NCBI GenBank assembly: GCA_046331095.1
Contig: JAXLRM010000004.1
Span: 434,001 to 498,000 of the forward strand
Length of the DNA stretch: 64,000 bases
Direction of reading: 5' to 3'
Source of the DNA: JAIBAC01 sp046331095
Lineage (GTDB): Bacteria > Actinomycetota > Acidimicrobiia > UBA2766
Shown here: one piece after another, positions 49,956-59,231 of the stretch
Position numbering within the stretch: position 1 is the stretch's first letter
How the letters are laid out: the number at the start of each line of letters is the position of its first letter
The notes under the pieces: generated by a model
The model's database searches: none
Told to the model about the DNA's origin: nothing
The model's input: the letters and a program-made list of their open reading frames with translations, nothing else
Translations under genes and position numbers: made by a program

Positions 49956-52169
49956 GTGCTGGCCCACCCGGACGCCCCGACCGTGCCGGAACTCGCCGGT
50001 GTGCCTCCACGGCGACGCTACCTCGTCCCGGTGGTCGTGGTCGGCCTCGTCTGCCTCGCCAACCTGGTGCTGCTGCGCACCGAGCTCGTCGCGGCGGCGC
50101 CCGCCAACGCGAGCGGCCGCAACATGGCGATGGTCCGCGTCGCGACCGCGGACTGGGAGGCCGGCCGCGTGCCGCTCGACCCCTGGCTGCCGTGGCAGAA
50201 CACCGGCGCCGCGATGTTCCACCAGTCCGAGTCGACCCCGGCGCGGATCACGGGTCTGCTCGGCGCGTTGACGGGGCCCGACACCGCCTACCGCGTGTTG
50301 CTCTACCTGTTGCTCGCGTTGTGGCCGGCAGCGCTCTACCTGGCCGCCACGGTCGCGCGACTGGACCGTCGTGTGGCCCTGGCTGCCGCGGTGCTGGCAC
50401 CGCTGGTGGTGAGCGTCTCGGGTACCGGCTACGAGCTCGCCGCGTACGTGTGGGCGGGCCGGGGCTGGTTCACCCAGCTCTGGGGGATGTGGGCACTGCC
50501 GTTCGCGTGGGCGACGGCGTGGCGCTCCTTGCACGGGCGGCTCAACCCCGCATGGGCGGTGGCCGCGGGGGCGGCGACGTTGATGCTGCACGTGGGCACC
50601 TGGCCGTTCCTGGCCGTCGGCGTGGTCGTGTGCGCCGCCGTCGACGGCCGCGCGGGCGCGCGACGCCGGGCGGTGCGCCTCGCGGTCGTGGTGGGCGCCA
50701 CGCTCGCGGTCGCGGCGTCGTTCCTCGTCCCGCTGCTCGGCTGGATCTCGTGGTCGAACGCGAGCGAGTACCTGCGGCGCATCGCGACGATCGAGGGGGT
50801 CGGCTTCTGGAGGGCTCTGTGGAACCTCGTCGCAGGCGAGTGCTACGACGCGGGGCGTGTACCGGTGCTGACCGCGCTCGTGGCGGTCGGCGTGGTCGTG
50901 TGCGCCCGCCGTGTGCGCACGCATGCGGGCGCCCGCGCGGCACTCGCGCTGTGGGCGGGTTCCCTCCTGGTCTACGCGACCTGGACCTGGTGGCACCCGT
51001 GGTTCGGGTCGCTCGCGGGCGGTACCGGCTCGACGCCGCCGCAGTCGATCGTCGGCGTGCACCTCAGCGGGCTCGTCCTCGCAGCCACAGGGGCGGAATG
51101 GCTCTTCGGTGCCGCGACGCGGCTCCTGGGAGAACGTGCGCCCGGCATCGCTCCCGCGGCGGCCGCGACCGTGCTCGCCGCGTGCGCCGTCGTGGTCCTC
51201 GCGCCGGCGTGGGTCGAGCGCGTCGCGTACGCGCTCGACGCGGGCAACCTGGTGCAGGCTCAACACACCTCAGATCGTGTCCAGGGCGCCGCGGTCGCAG
51301 AGCTGCTCGACGCGGCGCGGGCGCGCGGTCCGGGTCGCGTGTACGCGGGAGGGCTCGTGCGGAACCGCCCCGACGTGGCGGTCGGACGCGTGCCGCTGCC
51401 CGCGTGGGCGGTCTACGCCGGTGCAGACGTGATCGGAGACCTCCTGCAGACCTCTGGGCTCGCCGCCGACCCCGAGGCCCAGATCGACCCCGACGACCCG
51501 GGTCAGCTCACCTTGTACGGGGTGCGCTACGTGATCGACTCGGGCAACCGCACACCGCCGTTCCCGGTGGTCGAGGTCGCGTCACGTCCCGGCCTCGAGC
51601 TGTGGGAGGTATCCGGCGACTCCGGGTACACGCGCACCATCGACGGTCTCGGCCCCCCCATCGAAGCCGATCGCGCCGACCTCGGGTCCGCGGTGCTGCA
51701 CGCGCTCGAGAAGGGCAACTCGCTCACCCGGCTGCGCACGATCGCTTACGACGGCGCGCCCGCGGGGCCGGACACGATCAGCGGCATGGCCGTGCCCGCC
51801 GGTGGGCCCGGCCGGATCGTGACCGCAGACGCCGACCCCGAACGCGGCCATTTCGGCGCTCTCGTCGACATGACCCGGCGCGGTTACGTGGTCGCGGCGG
51901 CGTCGGTGCACGGTCGCTGGCGCGTCGCCGTCGACGGCGTCGACACCGAGACGGACGTGCTCGCGCCGGCGTTCCCCGCCGTCTCGGTCGACACCGGCCG
52001 CCACACGGTCACGTTCGACTACGAACCGCTCACAGCATGGACCGCATGGCCGGCGGTCGCCGGGCTCGTGATCCTCTGCGGTGTGGCAGCCGTCTTCGGG
52101 AGGCCTCGCTCAAGGCGCGAGGTCGTGGAAGGTCCACGTCATGGTGTAGGTCTTCCACGGGAAGTGTGA
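49956..52169 (+). CDS. YfhO-like / GT-C type membrane protein
   Basis: The 737 residues include about ten hydrophobic helices in the first 420. A soluble C-terminal part ends with WRVAVDGVDTETDV and a GRHTVTFDYEPLTAW segment, the beta module found at the end of YfhO-type proteins, then one more helix. YfhO proteins are linked to glycosylation of surface polymers. GTG at 49956 stands 8 nt after TAGAGT (49942-49947), so it is probably leaderless. The last 60 bp overlap the 3' end of the convergent secreted-protein gene, so the two mRNAs share antisense 3' ends. Confidence 0.78.
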   Translation: MLAHPDAPTVPELAGVPPRRRYLVPVVVVGLVCLANLVLLRTELVAAAPANASGRNMAMVRVATADWEAGRVPLDPWLPWQNTGAAMFHQSESTPARITGLLGALTGPDTAYRVLLYLLLALWPAALYLAATVARLDRRVALAAAVLAPLVVSVSGTGYELAAYVWAGRGWFTQLWGMWALPFAWATAWRSLHGRLNPAWAVAAGAATLMLHVGTWPFLAVGVVVCAAVDGRAGARRRAVRLAVVVGATLAVAASFLVPLLGWISWSNASEYLRRIATIEGVGFWRALWNLVAGECYDAGRVPVLTALVAVGVVVCARRVRTHAGARAALALWAGSLLVYATWTWWHPWFGSLAGGTGSTPPQSIVGVHLSGLVLAATGAEWLFGAATRLLGERAPGIAPAAAATVLAACAVVVLAPAWVERVAYALDAGNLVQAQHTSDRVQGAAVAELLDAARARGPGRVYAGGLVRNRPDVAVGRVPLPAWAVYAGADVIGDLLQTSGLAADPEAQIDPDDPGQLTLYGVRYVIDSGNRTPPFPVVEVASRPGLELWEVSGDSGYTRTIDGLGPPIEADRADLGSAVLHALEKGNSLTRLRTIAYDGAPAGPDTISGMAVPAGGPGRIVTADADPERGHFGALVDMTRRGYVVAAASVHGRWRVAVDGVDTETDVLAPAFPAVSVDTGRHTVTFDYEPLTAWTAWPAVAGLVILCGVAAVFGRPRSRREVVEGPRHGVGLPREV

Positions 52170-53522
52170 GAAGTCGACCCACGCCTGGGTGTTGGTGGCG
52201 CCCGTGATGCCGACTGCGGTCACCTTCGAGAACAGCACGACGTGCTGGAGGCTGATCGACGCCGCCGTGTCGTACAGCTTCACCGAGCCGACGTAGATCG
52301 GCAGGATCCAGAACCGGCTGACGTTCGCGACGACCTGGGCGTTGCCGCTCACCGCCGACGGGAAGGTGGCGTTGGCGCCCACGGTGCGAATGCCCTTGGC
52401 GTCGCGCGTGATGCCGACCCCGCCGGTGGTGACCGTCTGGCTGTTGCTGTAGGTGATCGCACCGGACACCGTGAACGCCACCGTGTCGCCCGACACGGGC
52501 GCCGCGGCGAGGCCGTACCTGTCGATCGTGTACTGGGTGCCAGCCGAGTCGAACTCGGCGACGTAGAGCTTACCGGCGTCGTCGGTCGCGCCGTTGGCGA
52601 AGAACGTCGAGTGCGCCGGGACGGTGCCGCTGTTGACGCTGCCGTCGGCGTTGACCTCGTACACGGAGTAGCCGCCCGAGTTGAGCGTGCTGCCGAAGAC
52701 GATCGCCCGTCCAGTCGCGTCGGAGCCCGCCGGGTACGCCGGGATCTGGTTGATGGTCTGGCTCAGCGGTGTCGACGTCCACGAGGAGCCGTTCCACTGC
52801 TGGATCGTGGTGATGTTCGGGAACGAGACTCCGAGCGCCGTCGGGGAGGCGTCGGCGCGCAGCCCGACCGGCATCAGCCCGCTGCCCCCGCCGCTGGTGC
52901 CGAGGGAGATGTCGGCGTTGGAGGCACCGATCGTGCGCACGTAGTCGGGGCCGGTCCCCGTCGAGTCGATGCAGTACAGGCCGAGCGTGGCGCCACCGTC
53001 GAACATCGATGCCGGCACCGTCCCCGCCGGGCAGTCCCCCGCGTTGGTCCAGTTACCTGCCGACACCCTCGAGTCGTAGGTCGTCGCAGCCGGGTCGAGG
53101 TCGGCGACCGCGTCGAAGGGCCGCGTGAGCTGCCCGCCGGCGTCGGTTGCCGCACCGGCACCGGTCTGCTCGAACTTGGGCGTGACCTCCCAGCCGCTCA
53201 CGACCGAGCCGTCGGAGTCGCTCAGCAGCATCGCACGTGAGCTCAGGTCGTCGCAGCCGTCGAGGGTGACCCAGACCTGGCTGCCCGACGTGGGAGCGAG
53301 GGAGAGTTGCGGACCCGTCAAGCTCGAGTTGAAGGTACAGGTAGCGTCGAGCGCGTATGTCTGCGCGGCCGCCCACTGCGACGTGACGGTCAGGGGCGCG
53401 GCGGACGCGGGGGGCGCGGCGACGACGACGGCGGTCGCGGTCCCCAGGCAGATGGTGGCGGCTGCGGCGACGCGGGCAGCTCTGGTCCGGAGTCGTGGCC
53501 GAGGGCTTGTGATCCCAAACAT
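52110..53522 (-). CDS. Secreted surface protein, unknown function
   Basis: This 470-residue protein has a twin-Arg-poor signal peptide (AAAATICLGTATAVVVAAPPASA, cleavage after ASA). The mature part is rich in Ser, Thr, Gly and Val, with three to four Cys (DATCTFN, DGCDDLS, AGDCPAG, LYCIDS). Beta-strand-like repeats such as LYVAEFDSAGTQYTIDRYG suggest a beta-propeller or beta-sandwich, with NHL-like spacing. AAGGA lies 6 nt before the ATG. No enzyme motif was seen. It is probably cell-wall-associated or released. Confidence 0.72.
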   Translation of the reverse strand: MFGITSPRPRLRTRAARVAAAATICLGTATAVVVAAPPASAAPLTVTSQWAAAQTYALDATCTFNSSLTGPQLSLAPTSGSQVWVTLDGCDDLSSRAMLLSDSDGSVVSGWEVTPKFEQTGAGAATDAGGQLTRPFDAVADLDPAATTYDSRVSAGNWTNAGDCPAGTVPASMFDGGATLGLYCIDSTGTGPDYVRTIGASNADISLGTSGGGSGLMPVGLRADASPTALGVSFPNITTIQQWNGSSWTSTPLSQTINQIPAYPAGSDATGRAIVFGSTLNSGGYSVYEVNADGSVNSGTVPAHSTFFANGATDDAGKLYVAEFDSAGTQYTIDRYGLAAAPVSGDTVAFTVSGAITYSNSQTVTTGGVGITRDAKGIRTVGANATFPSAVSGNAQVVANVSRFWILPIYVGSVKLYDTAASISLQHVVLFSKVTAVGITGATNTQAWVDFSHFPWKTYTMTWTFHDLAP

Positions 53523-53712
53523 GACGGTCCTTGATCGGAGGTCCGGCGATCGAAGCCCTGTGTGTGGCCGCTGTTCCGCGTGTCCCAGGTGCCCCACGTG
53601 CGACGGTCGCATCTCTCGCTGGAGACGCCTCTTCGAGGCCGACCACGCCCGATCCTGTGAGTTCGCGCGGGTGTCCCAGAAACGAGGAAAAAAGCTTCGG
53701 GACGAACTGACG

Positions 53713-54288
53713 TCACCCGCTCTGGCGTGCCGTGATGACGCGCCGCGTGAACTCCTCGCCACCGCCGGGGCCCTGGTCCTGGGTCACGACGAAGACGAGG
53801 TTGGGGCCGTCGACGTAGATGCAGACGCTGTCGGGCTGGGACGTGTCACCGAAGTCGTCGGTCGCGTAGCAGCGCACGGGGATGCCGGCGAGGGTGACGT
53901 CGTGGCCGGAGCCGGCATCGACGCTGGCGCCCTCCTCGCCCACCACCGCGAGGCGGTCCGCCTCGGGGATCGACCCGGGGTCCTGGGCGGTACGGAAGGC
54001 GACGATGCGGTAGGCGTCCTGGGAGCTCCCCAGCGCGATGGCCAGCGCGGCCTCCTGCGCGGGCTCGCCTGCGATCGTGGGCGGCTGGGGCACCTGGTCG
54101 GCCGGGACCTTCTGCACCTCGAACCCGTCGATCCGGGCCGGGACCGCGGCGTCCGCGGTCGTGACCGGCGGTAGCGTGCCGCCACCGGCGCCGGTGCCCG
54201 CCGTCGTGCCCGTCGTGCCGCCCGAGCCCGAGCAGCCGGCGAGCATCAACATGCACGAGGCGGTGACTGTGGCGATCGGTACGCGCAT
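53713..54288 (-). CDS. Lipoprotein, unknown function
   Basis: The 191-residue protein has a lipobox LMLAGC (Cys19), then a Gly/Thr-rich linker, and a compact domain with two Cys (VRCYATDD and VCIYVDG). The ATG at 54288 is chosen because the lipobox then lies at the normal distance. It is upstream of the secreted-protein gene in the same direction, 190 bp apart. In that gap a weak hairpin (GTCCC at 53702 and GGGAC at 53672 on the minus strand, with a T run between) may act as a terminator. The function is unknown. Confidence 0.72.
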   Translation of the reverse strand: MRVPIATVTASCMLMLAGCSGSGGTTGTTAGTGAGGGTLPPVTTADAAVPARIDGFEVQKVPADQVPQPPTIAGEPAQEAALAIALGSSQDAYRIVAFRTAQDPGSIPEADRLAVVGEEGASVDAGSGHDVTLAGIPVRCYATDDFGDTSQPDSVCIYVDGPNLVFVVTQDQGPGGGEEFTRRVITARQSG

Positions 54289-54420
54289 CGGGAGGGCCGC
54301 CGGACGGGAGCTGCGTGGATTGGGAGAGCGTGGTAGGAGCCACCGCTGGGACGTCGAAAACGTAGCACGAGGCACCCGCTCCCCTCACCGCTCGCGGGGC
54401 CGTCGCAGGAGGCACCGGAG

Positions 54421-54966
54421 ATGCAGCCCCAGGGTCCTGAAGGCCCGCAGCGAGAACACTACGTCTACCCCGATGTCGACGCGGGAGCGGCCGGCGCGGG
54501 CCACGCACGCACGCCCGAACCCAAGGGCGGCAACAACGCGCGCCCCTGGATCGTCGTCGGCGTGGCCGTGGTCGTGGTCGCGGCACTCGTCGCGGTCGGC
54601 CTGTTCGTCTTCGGTTCGTCGTCGTCACCCAAGGACAGCGCGAACAAGTTCCTGACCTCGATCCAGAACGGCGACGCCGCCGCGGCGTACGAGACCGTGA
54701 GCGTGGGCATGAAGGGCCGCCCCGCGTCCGAAGGCGGGACCGGGCCGCTCTCGCAGTGGTCCCAGACGCTCTCGCAGGTGCTGGCCCAGGCGGGCGGCAT
54801 GAAGTCCTTCACGATCGAGTCCGTCAAGGAGGACGGTGCCACCGCTACCGTGCAGTACAGGGTCGTGACCGGCCTCGGCGAGGAATCGTGGACGATGAAC
54901 CTCGTCAAGGAGGACGGCCAGTGGAAGGTCGACCTCCTCAACATGCGTTCGAGCACGTATCGCTGA
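54421..54966 (+). CDS. Membrane-anchored DUF4878-like protein
   Basis: The 181 residues have a disordered, Pro/Gly/Asp-rich N-terminus, one helix (about 42-65, PWIVVGVAVVVVAALVAVG) and an extracellular domain starting SPKDSANKFLTSIQNGDAAAAYE. This opening and the later EESWTMNLVKEDGQWKVD are typical of the SnoaL-like/DUF4878 fold used as an extracellular binding module. It is divergent from the lipoprotein gene and lies upstream of the collagen trio; the 187-bp gap before them shows no gene. Confidence 0.75.
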   Translation: MQPQGPEGPQREHYVYPDVDAGAAGAGHARTPEPKGGNNARPWIVVGVAVVVVAALVAVGLFVFGSSSSPKDSANKFLTSIQNGDAAAAYETVSVGMKGRPASEGGTGPLSQWSQTLSQVLAQAGGMKSFTIESVKEDGATATVQYRVVTGLGEESWTMNLVKEDGQWKVDLLNMRSSTYR

Positions 54967-55153
54967 GCGCACCTTCCTCCCCTTTCCCGGTGCCGGGTAC
55001 CAGAAAGTGGGACATCTGCCGCCGGGCCGAGGACTCCGTCGTCCGCGGCTCGAAAACGTGGCCTTGACCCCGACCCTGTGAATGGGGAGCTGTGCCAGCA
55101 GAGCCGGCCACGACCGGCCGATCGGGGACCAGGGACGAGAGGGAGTCGACCTC

Positions 55154-57178
55154 GTGAGACACCGGGTCCGACCAGGAGTGCTACCTCCGGGAGCACCACG
55201 TACTCGCAAGCGGGTGATGGGAACCGTCGCCGCCGCCACCGCGGCAGCCGCCGTCGCCCTGTTCGCCGCTCCCGCAGCGCATGCCGCGCCCCAACGCGCC
55301 TGCGCGAGCCGGTTCTTCGGGATGGTCTACTTCCGCGCCGACACGATCACGGGCACGCGTTGTGCTGCGGGCGAGACCGAGCTGTGGTTCAACATCGCCG
55401 GCCCGGCCGGTCCTGCCGGTCCCGCCGGCGCCCAGGGCGCGGCGGGCGCGGCCGGTGCCCAGGGGCCTGACGGTGCTGCCGGTGCCCAAGGTCCGGACGG
55501 CAACGCCGGCCCCGCCGGTCCCGACGGTGCTGCCGGTGCCCAGGGTGCCGACGGCAACGCCGGCCCCGCCGGTCCCGACGGTGCTGCCGGTGCCGCCGGT
55601 CCCGCGGGCAACACCGGACCCGCCGGAGCGCAGGGCCCCGACGGTGTGAACGCCGGTCCTGCCGGTCCCGCGGGCAACGCCGGACCCGTCGGCGTCGCAG
55701 GCCCCGACGGTCCTGCCGGTCCTGCCGGTCCTGCCGGCAACGCCGGCCCGCAGGGCGCCGCCGGACCGCAGGGCGCCGCCGGACCGCAAGGCAACGCCGG
55801 TGCGCAAGGCGCTGCCGGTGCGCAAGGCAACGCCGGACCGCAGGGCAACGCCGGACCGCAGGGCAACGCCGGACCGCAGGGCAACGCCGGCCCCGCAGGA
55901 GCGCAGGGTCCCGACGGTGCCCAGGGTGCCGACGGCAACGCCGGTCCCGCCGGTCCCGCCGGTCCGCAAGGCCCCGACGGCCCCCAGGGTCCCGCCGGTC
56001 CCACCGGTGCAGTCGGTGTCGCCGGTCCCGCCGGACCTGCCGGCCCCCAGGGCCCCGCCGGTCCTGACGGTCCCACAGGCGCCCAGGGCGCAACGGGCGC
56101 CCAGGGTCCCGCCGGCAACGCCGGGCCGCAAGGCTCCACGGGCCCACAGGGTGCCACCGGCGCTCAGGGTGCCACCGGCGCACAAGGCCCCGACGGAGCA
56201 CAAGGCCCCGACGGACCCCAGGGCGCCACCGGCGCCACCGGCCCGCAAGGACCCGTCGGCCTCGCCGGGCCCGCCGGGCCGACCGGCGCGCAAGGGCCCG
56301 CAGGCGCCACCGGCGCCGACGGCAACGCCGGACCGCAGGGCCCCGCAGGCAACACAGGCGCCGCCGGGCCGACCGGCCCGCAAGGGCCCGCAGGCGCCAC
56401 CGGCGCCGACGGCAACGCCGGACCGCAGGGACCGGCAGGCAACGCCGGTCCGCAGGGTCCCGCAGGCGACGCCGGACCCGCAGGTCCCCAGGGCGCGACG
56501 GGTGCGCAGGGTCCCGCCGGCCCCGTCGGCGACGCAGGGCCCGCCGGTCCCGTCGGTGTCGCCGGTCCCGCCGGCGCCCAGGGCGCGACGGGTGCGCAGG
56601 GTCCCGCCGGCCCCGCCGGCCCCCAAGGCCCCGACGGACCCGCGGGTGCACAGGGCCCCGACGGTGACCAGGGAGCCCAGGGCGCCACCGGAGCCCAAGG
56701 CGCCACCGGAGCCCAGGGTGCGGTCGGCCTCGCCGGTCCCACCGGACCGACTGGTCCCCAGGGCGCCACCGGCGCCACCGGCGCCCAGGGTGCGCAGGGT
56801 GCGCAGGGCCCCAAGGGTGACACCGGGCCACAAGGTCTGCCCGGCGCCACGGGATCGGTGGGCGCAACCGGTCTCCAGGGCGTGGCCGGCAACCAGGGAA
56901 CCCAAGGTCCCGCCGGCCCGACCACCCTCACCGGGGTCGGACCCGACACGAACGGTACCGGTCGGCCGGGCTCGACCTGGTTGACCGGCACGACGACCAA
57001 CAACAAGTCGATAACCGTGAACTGCCCCAGCGGCATGAAGGCGATCTGGGGCGGCGCCACGTTCCAGAACAACCAGTACGGCGACAGCAACCCGACGAGC
57101 GACGGTGCGAGCTGGTTCTTCCAGGGCACCGACTCGGGGAACTTCACTTACTACCTGCACTGCGCCAGGGTCGGATGA
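55154..57178 (+). CDS. Collagen-like secreted protein A
   Basis: The 674 residues begin with a basic N-terminus and a signal peptide (cleavage after AAHA). A head module with two Cys follows (RACASRFFGMVYF ... GTRCAAGETELWFN). Next is a Gly-X-Y rod from residue 83 (nt 55400) to nt 56923, 508 codons: 169 triplets plus one extra residue at GVNA (nt 55643). The cap (TVNCPSGMKAIWGG ... YYLHCARVG) has two Cys. The rod is Pro, Ala, Asn, Gln and Asp with almost no basic residues. GTG at 55154 follows AGGGAG at 8 nt; an in-frame ATG lies further in. It is the first gene of the trio, joined to B by a TGA that overlaps B's RBS region. Confidence 0.87.
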   Translation: MRHRVRPGVLPPGAPRTRKRVMGTVAAATAAAAVALFAAPAAHAAPQRACASRFFGMVYFRADTITGTRCAAGETELWFNIAGPAGPAGPAGAQGAAGAAGAQGPDGAAGAQGPDGNAGPAGPDGAAGAQGADGNAGPAGPDGAAGAAGPAGNTGPAGAQGPDGVNAGPAGPAGNAGPVGVAGPDGPAGPAGPAGNAGPQGAAGPQGAAGPQGNAGAQGAAGAQGNAGPQGNAGPQGNAGPQGNAGPAGAQGPDGAQGADGNAGPAGPAGPQGPDGPQGPAGPTGAVGVAGPAGPAGPQGPAGPDGPTGAQGATGAQGPAGNAGPQGSTGPQGATGAQGATGAQGPDGAQGPDGPQGATGATGPQGPVGLAGPAGPTGAQGPAGATGADGNAGPQGPAGNTGAAGPTGPQGPAGATGADGNAGPQGPAGNAGPQGPAGDAGPAGPQGATGAQGPAGPVGDAGPAGPVGVAGPAGAQGATGAQGPAGPAGPQGPDGPAGAQGPDGDQGAQGATGAQGATGAQGAVGLAGPTGPTGPQGATGATGAQGAQGAQGPKGDTGPQGLPGATGSVGATGLQGVAGNQGTQGPAGPTTLTGVGPDTNGTGRPGSTWLTGTTTNNKSITVNCPSGMKAIWGGATFQNNQYGDSNPTSDGASWFFQGTDSGNFTYYLHCARVG

Positions 57179-57192
57179 GGGAGGTGACGGCC

Positions 57193-59217
57193 ATGAACAC
57201 GAGACACGGAACCTCCAACCGCAAGCGGGCCGTGCGCGCTGCGCTCGCAGCCGCCGCCGCGACGGCAGCGTTCGTCGTGCCTGCACAGGCCGCGAGAGCA
57301 CAGACGTACGCGTGCGCCAAGCAGGCGTACTTCGGCGTGATCTACTGGCAGGGCGGCGCCGGCTGCTCGGTCGGGTACACCCCGCTCGCGTTCGACGTGG
57401 CCGGTCCCACCGGCCCTGCCGGTCCTGCCGGTGCGGTCGGCCCTGCCGGTCCTGCCGGTGCGGTCGGTAACGCCGGTCCTGGCGGTGCGGTCGGTAACGC
57501 CGGTCCTGGCGGTGCGGTCGGTAACGCCGGTCCGGCCGGTGCGGTCGGTAACGCCGGTCCGGCCGGTGCGGTCGGTAACGCCGGTCCTGCCGGTCCCGTG
57601 GGCGTCGCCGGTCCCGACGGTCCCGCCGGGCCCGCCGGCAACGCCGGTCCCGCCGGACCTGCCGGCCCCGCCGGCGCACAAGGCCCCGACGGTCCCCAGG
57701 GCGGTGCCGGTCCCGCCGGACCTGCCGGCCCCGCCGGTGCACAAGGCCCCGACGGTCCCCAGGGCGGTGCCGGTCCCGACGGCCCCCAGGGCACCGACGG
57801 CCCCGCCGGAGCACAAGGTCCCGTCGGTGTCGCCGGTCCCACCGGTCCCGACGGCCCCCAGGGTCCCGACGGCCCCGCCGGAAACGCCGGCGCCCAGGGT
57901 CCTGCGGGCAACCAGGGCCCCGCCGGCAACCAGGGCCCCGCCGGGACGCAAGGTCCGCAGGGTCCCGACGGAGTGAACCCGGGAGCGCAGGGCCCCGACG
58001 GTCCCGCAGGCGCGCAGGGCGCCGACGGTCCCGCAGGCCCCCAGGGCCCCGACGGCACCACGCCGGGCGCGCAGGGTCCCGACGGCCCCACGGGTGACGC
58101 CGGTCCCGTCGGCGTCGCCGGTCCCGCCGGCCCGCAAGGTCCCCAGGGTCCCGCAGGTGCCGACGGTCCCGCAGGTGCCGACGGTCCCGCAGGCAACGCC
58201 GGTCCCGCAGGCAACGCCGGTCCCGCAGGGGCGCAGGGCGCCGACGGTCCCACAGGGGCCCAAGGTCCCGACGGGCCCGCCGGGCCACAGGGCAGCGCCG
58301 GTCCCGCCGGCACAGACGGCAACACCGGGCCACAAGGCCCCGTGGGTGCACAAGGCGCCGCCGGTCCCGCCGGTGCGCAGGGCAGCGCCGGTCCCGCCGG
58401 CACAGACGGCAACACCGGCCCCCAGGGCGCCGTCGGTGTCGCCGGTCCCGCCGGCCCCGCGGGTCCACAGGGCCCCGACGGCACGACCGGTCCCAGCGGA
58501 ACGCAGGGCCCCGACGGCCCCGCCGGAGCGCAGGGTCCCGACGGCACTACTCCGGGCGCACAAGGTCCCGACGGGCCCGCCGGCGCGCAGGGCCTGCAGG
58601 GCCCCGACGGCGACACCGGGCCGCAGGGCGCGGCCGGCAACCAGGGCGCGGCAGGCGCGACCGGCAACACCGGAGCGCAGGGCCCCGTCGGCCTCGCCGG
58701 CCCGACCGGCCCGACCGGCCCCACCGGCGCACAGGGTGCAGCGGGCGCGACCGGCAGCACCGGCGCACAGGGTGCGGCGGGCGCGACCGGCGCCCAGGGC
58801 AACACGGGCCCGCAGGGTGACGTCGGTGACGCCGGCCCGCAGGGTACGGCCGGGGCGACCGGAGCGCAGGGCGCCAAGGGTCCCCAGGGCCCGACGGGTG
58901 CCCAAGGGCCGGAAGGTCCCATGGGGGCGTCGTCGTCGGGTGTGCCCGGATACCAGCGTGTCGACAGCGGCTGGAGCGACGCCGGTGGCAGCGGCGCCGA
59001 CCAGAAGACGGTCAACTGCCCGAGCGGCAAGATCGTGCTCGGCGGCGGTGTCGAGGCCGAGGACGACGACGACACCATCGAGGAGTACTACCCCACGACC
59101 TGGAACGCCGGCCTCGGCGGCTACACGTCGTTCTACGGCGGCATCGGCGACGTCGACCCGACATTCGGGGACGGCACCAACAACTACAAGGTCCACGCGA
59201 TCTGCGCGAATCCATGA
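57193..59217 (+). CDS. Collagen-like secreted protein B
   Basis: The 674 residues include a signal peptide (after AQAARA) and a two-Cys head (QTYACAKQAYFGVIYW ... GCSVGYTPLAFDVAGP). The Gly-X-Y rod runs from residue 71 (nt 57403) to nt 58932, 510 codons: 169 triplets plus three inserted residues (GVNP at nt 57970 and two GTTP). The cap has TVNCPSGKIVLGGG and VHAICANP. The ATG at 57193 is chosen because GGGAGGTGA lies just upstream and overlaps the stop of gene A; an ATG at 57175 is less likely. The Cys head and cap match those of A and C. Confidence 0.87.
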   Translation: MNTRHGTSNRKRAVRAALAAAAATAAFVVPAQAARAQTYACAKQAYFGVIYWQGGAGCSVGYTPLAFDVAGPTGPAGPAGAVGPAGPAGAVGNAGPGGAVGNAGPGGAVGNAGPAGAVGNAGPAGAVGNAGPAGPVGVAGPDGPAGPAGNAGPAGPAGPAGAQGPDGPQGGAGPAGPAGPAGAQGPDGPQGGAGPDGPQGTDGPAGAQGPVGVAGPTGPDGPQGPDGPAGNAGAQGPAGNQGPAGNQGPAGTQGPQGPDGVNPGAQGPDGPAGAQGADGPAGPQGPDGTTPGAQGPDGPTGDAGPVGVAGPAGPQGPQGPAGADGPAGADGPAGNAGPAGNAGPAGAQGADGPTGAQGPDGPAGPQGSAGPAGTDGNTGPQGPVGAQGAAGPAGAQGSAGPAGTDGNTGPQGAVGVAGPAGPAGPQGPDGTTGPSGTQGPDGPAGAQGPDGTTPGAQGPDGPAGAQGLQGPDGDTGPQGAAGNQGAAGATGNTGAQGPVGLAGPTGPTGPTGAQGAAGATGSTGAQGAAGATGAQGNTGPQGDVGDAGPQGTAGATGAQGAKGPQGPTGAQGPEGPMGASSSGVPGYQRVDSGWSDAGGSGADQKTVNCPSGKIVLGGGVEAEDDDDTIEEYYPTTWNAGLGGYTSFYGGIGDVDPTFGDGTNNYKVHAICANP

Positions 59218-59231
59218 GGGAGGTGAGCGAC

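Noticed and set aside
54967..55153. Promoter of the collagen genes (TTGACC at 55064)
   Set aside because: No convincing -10 at a suitable distance; only a weak imperfect hairpin near 54975-55011 could be seen.
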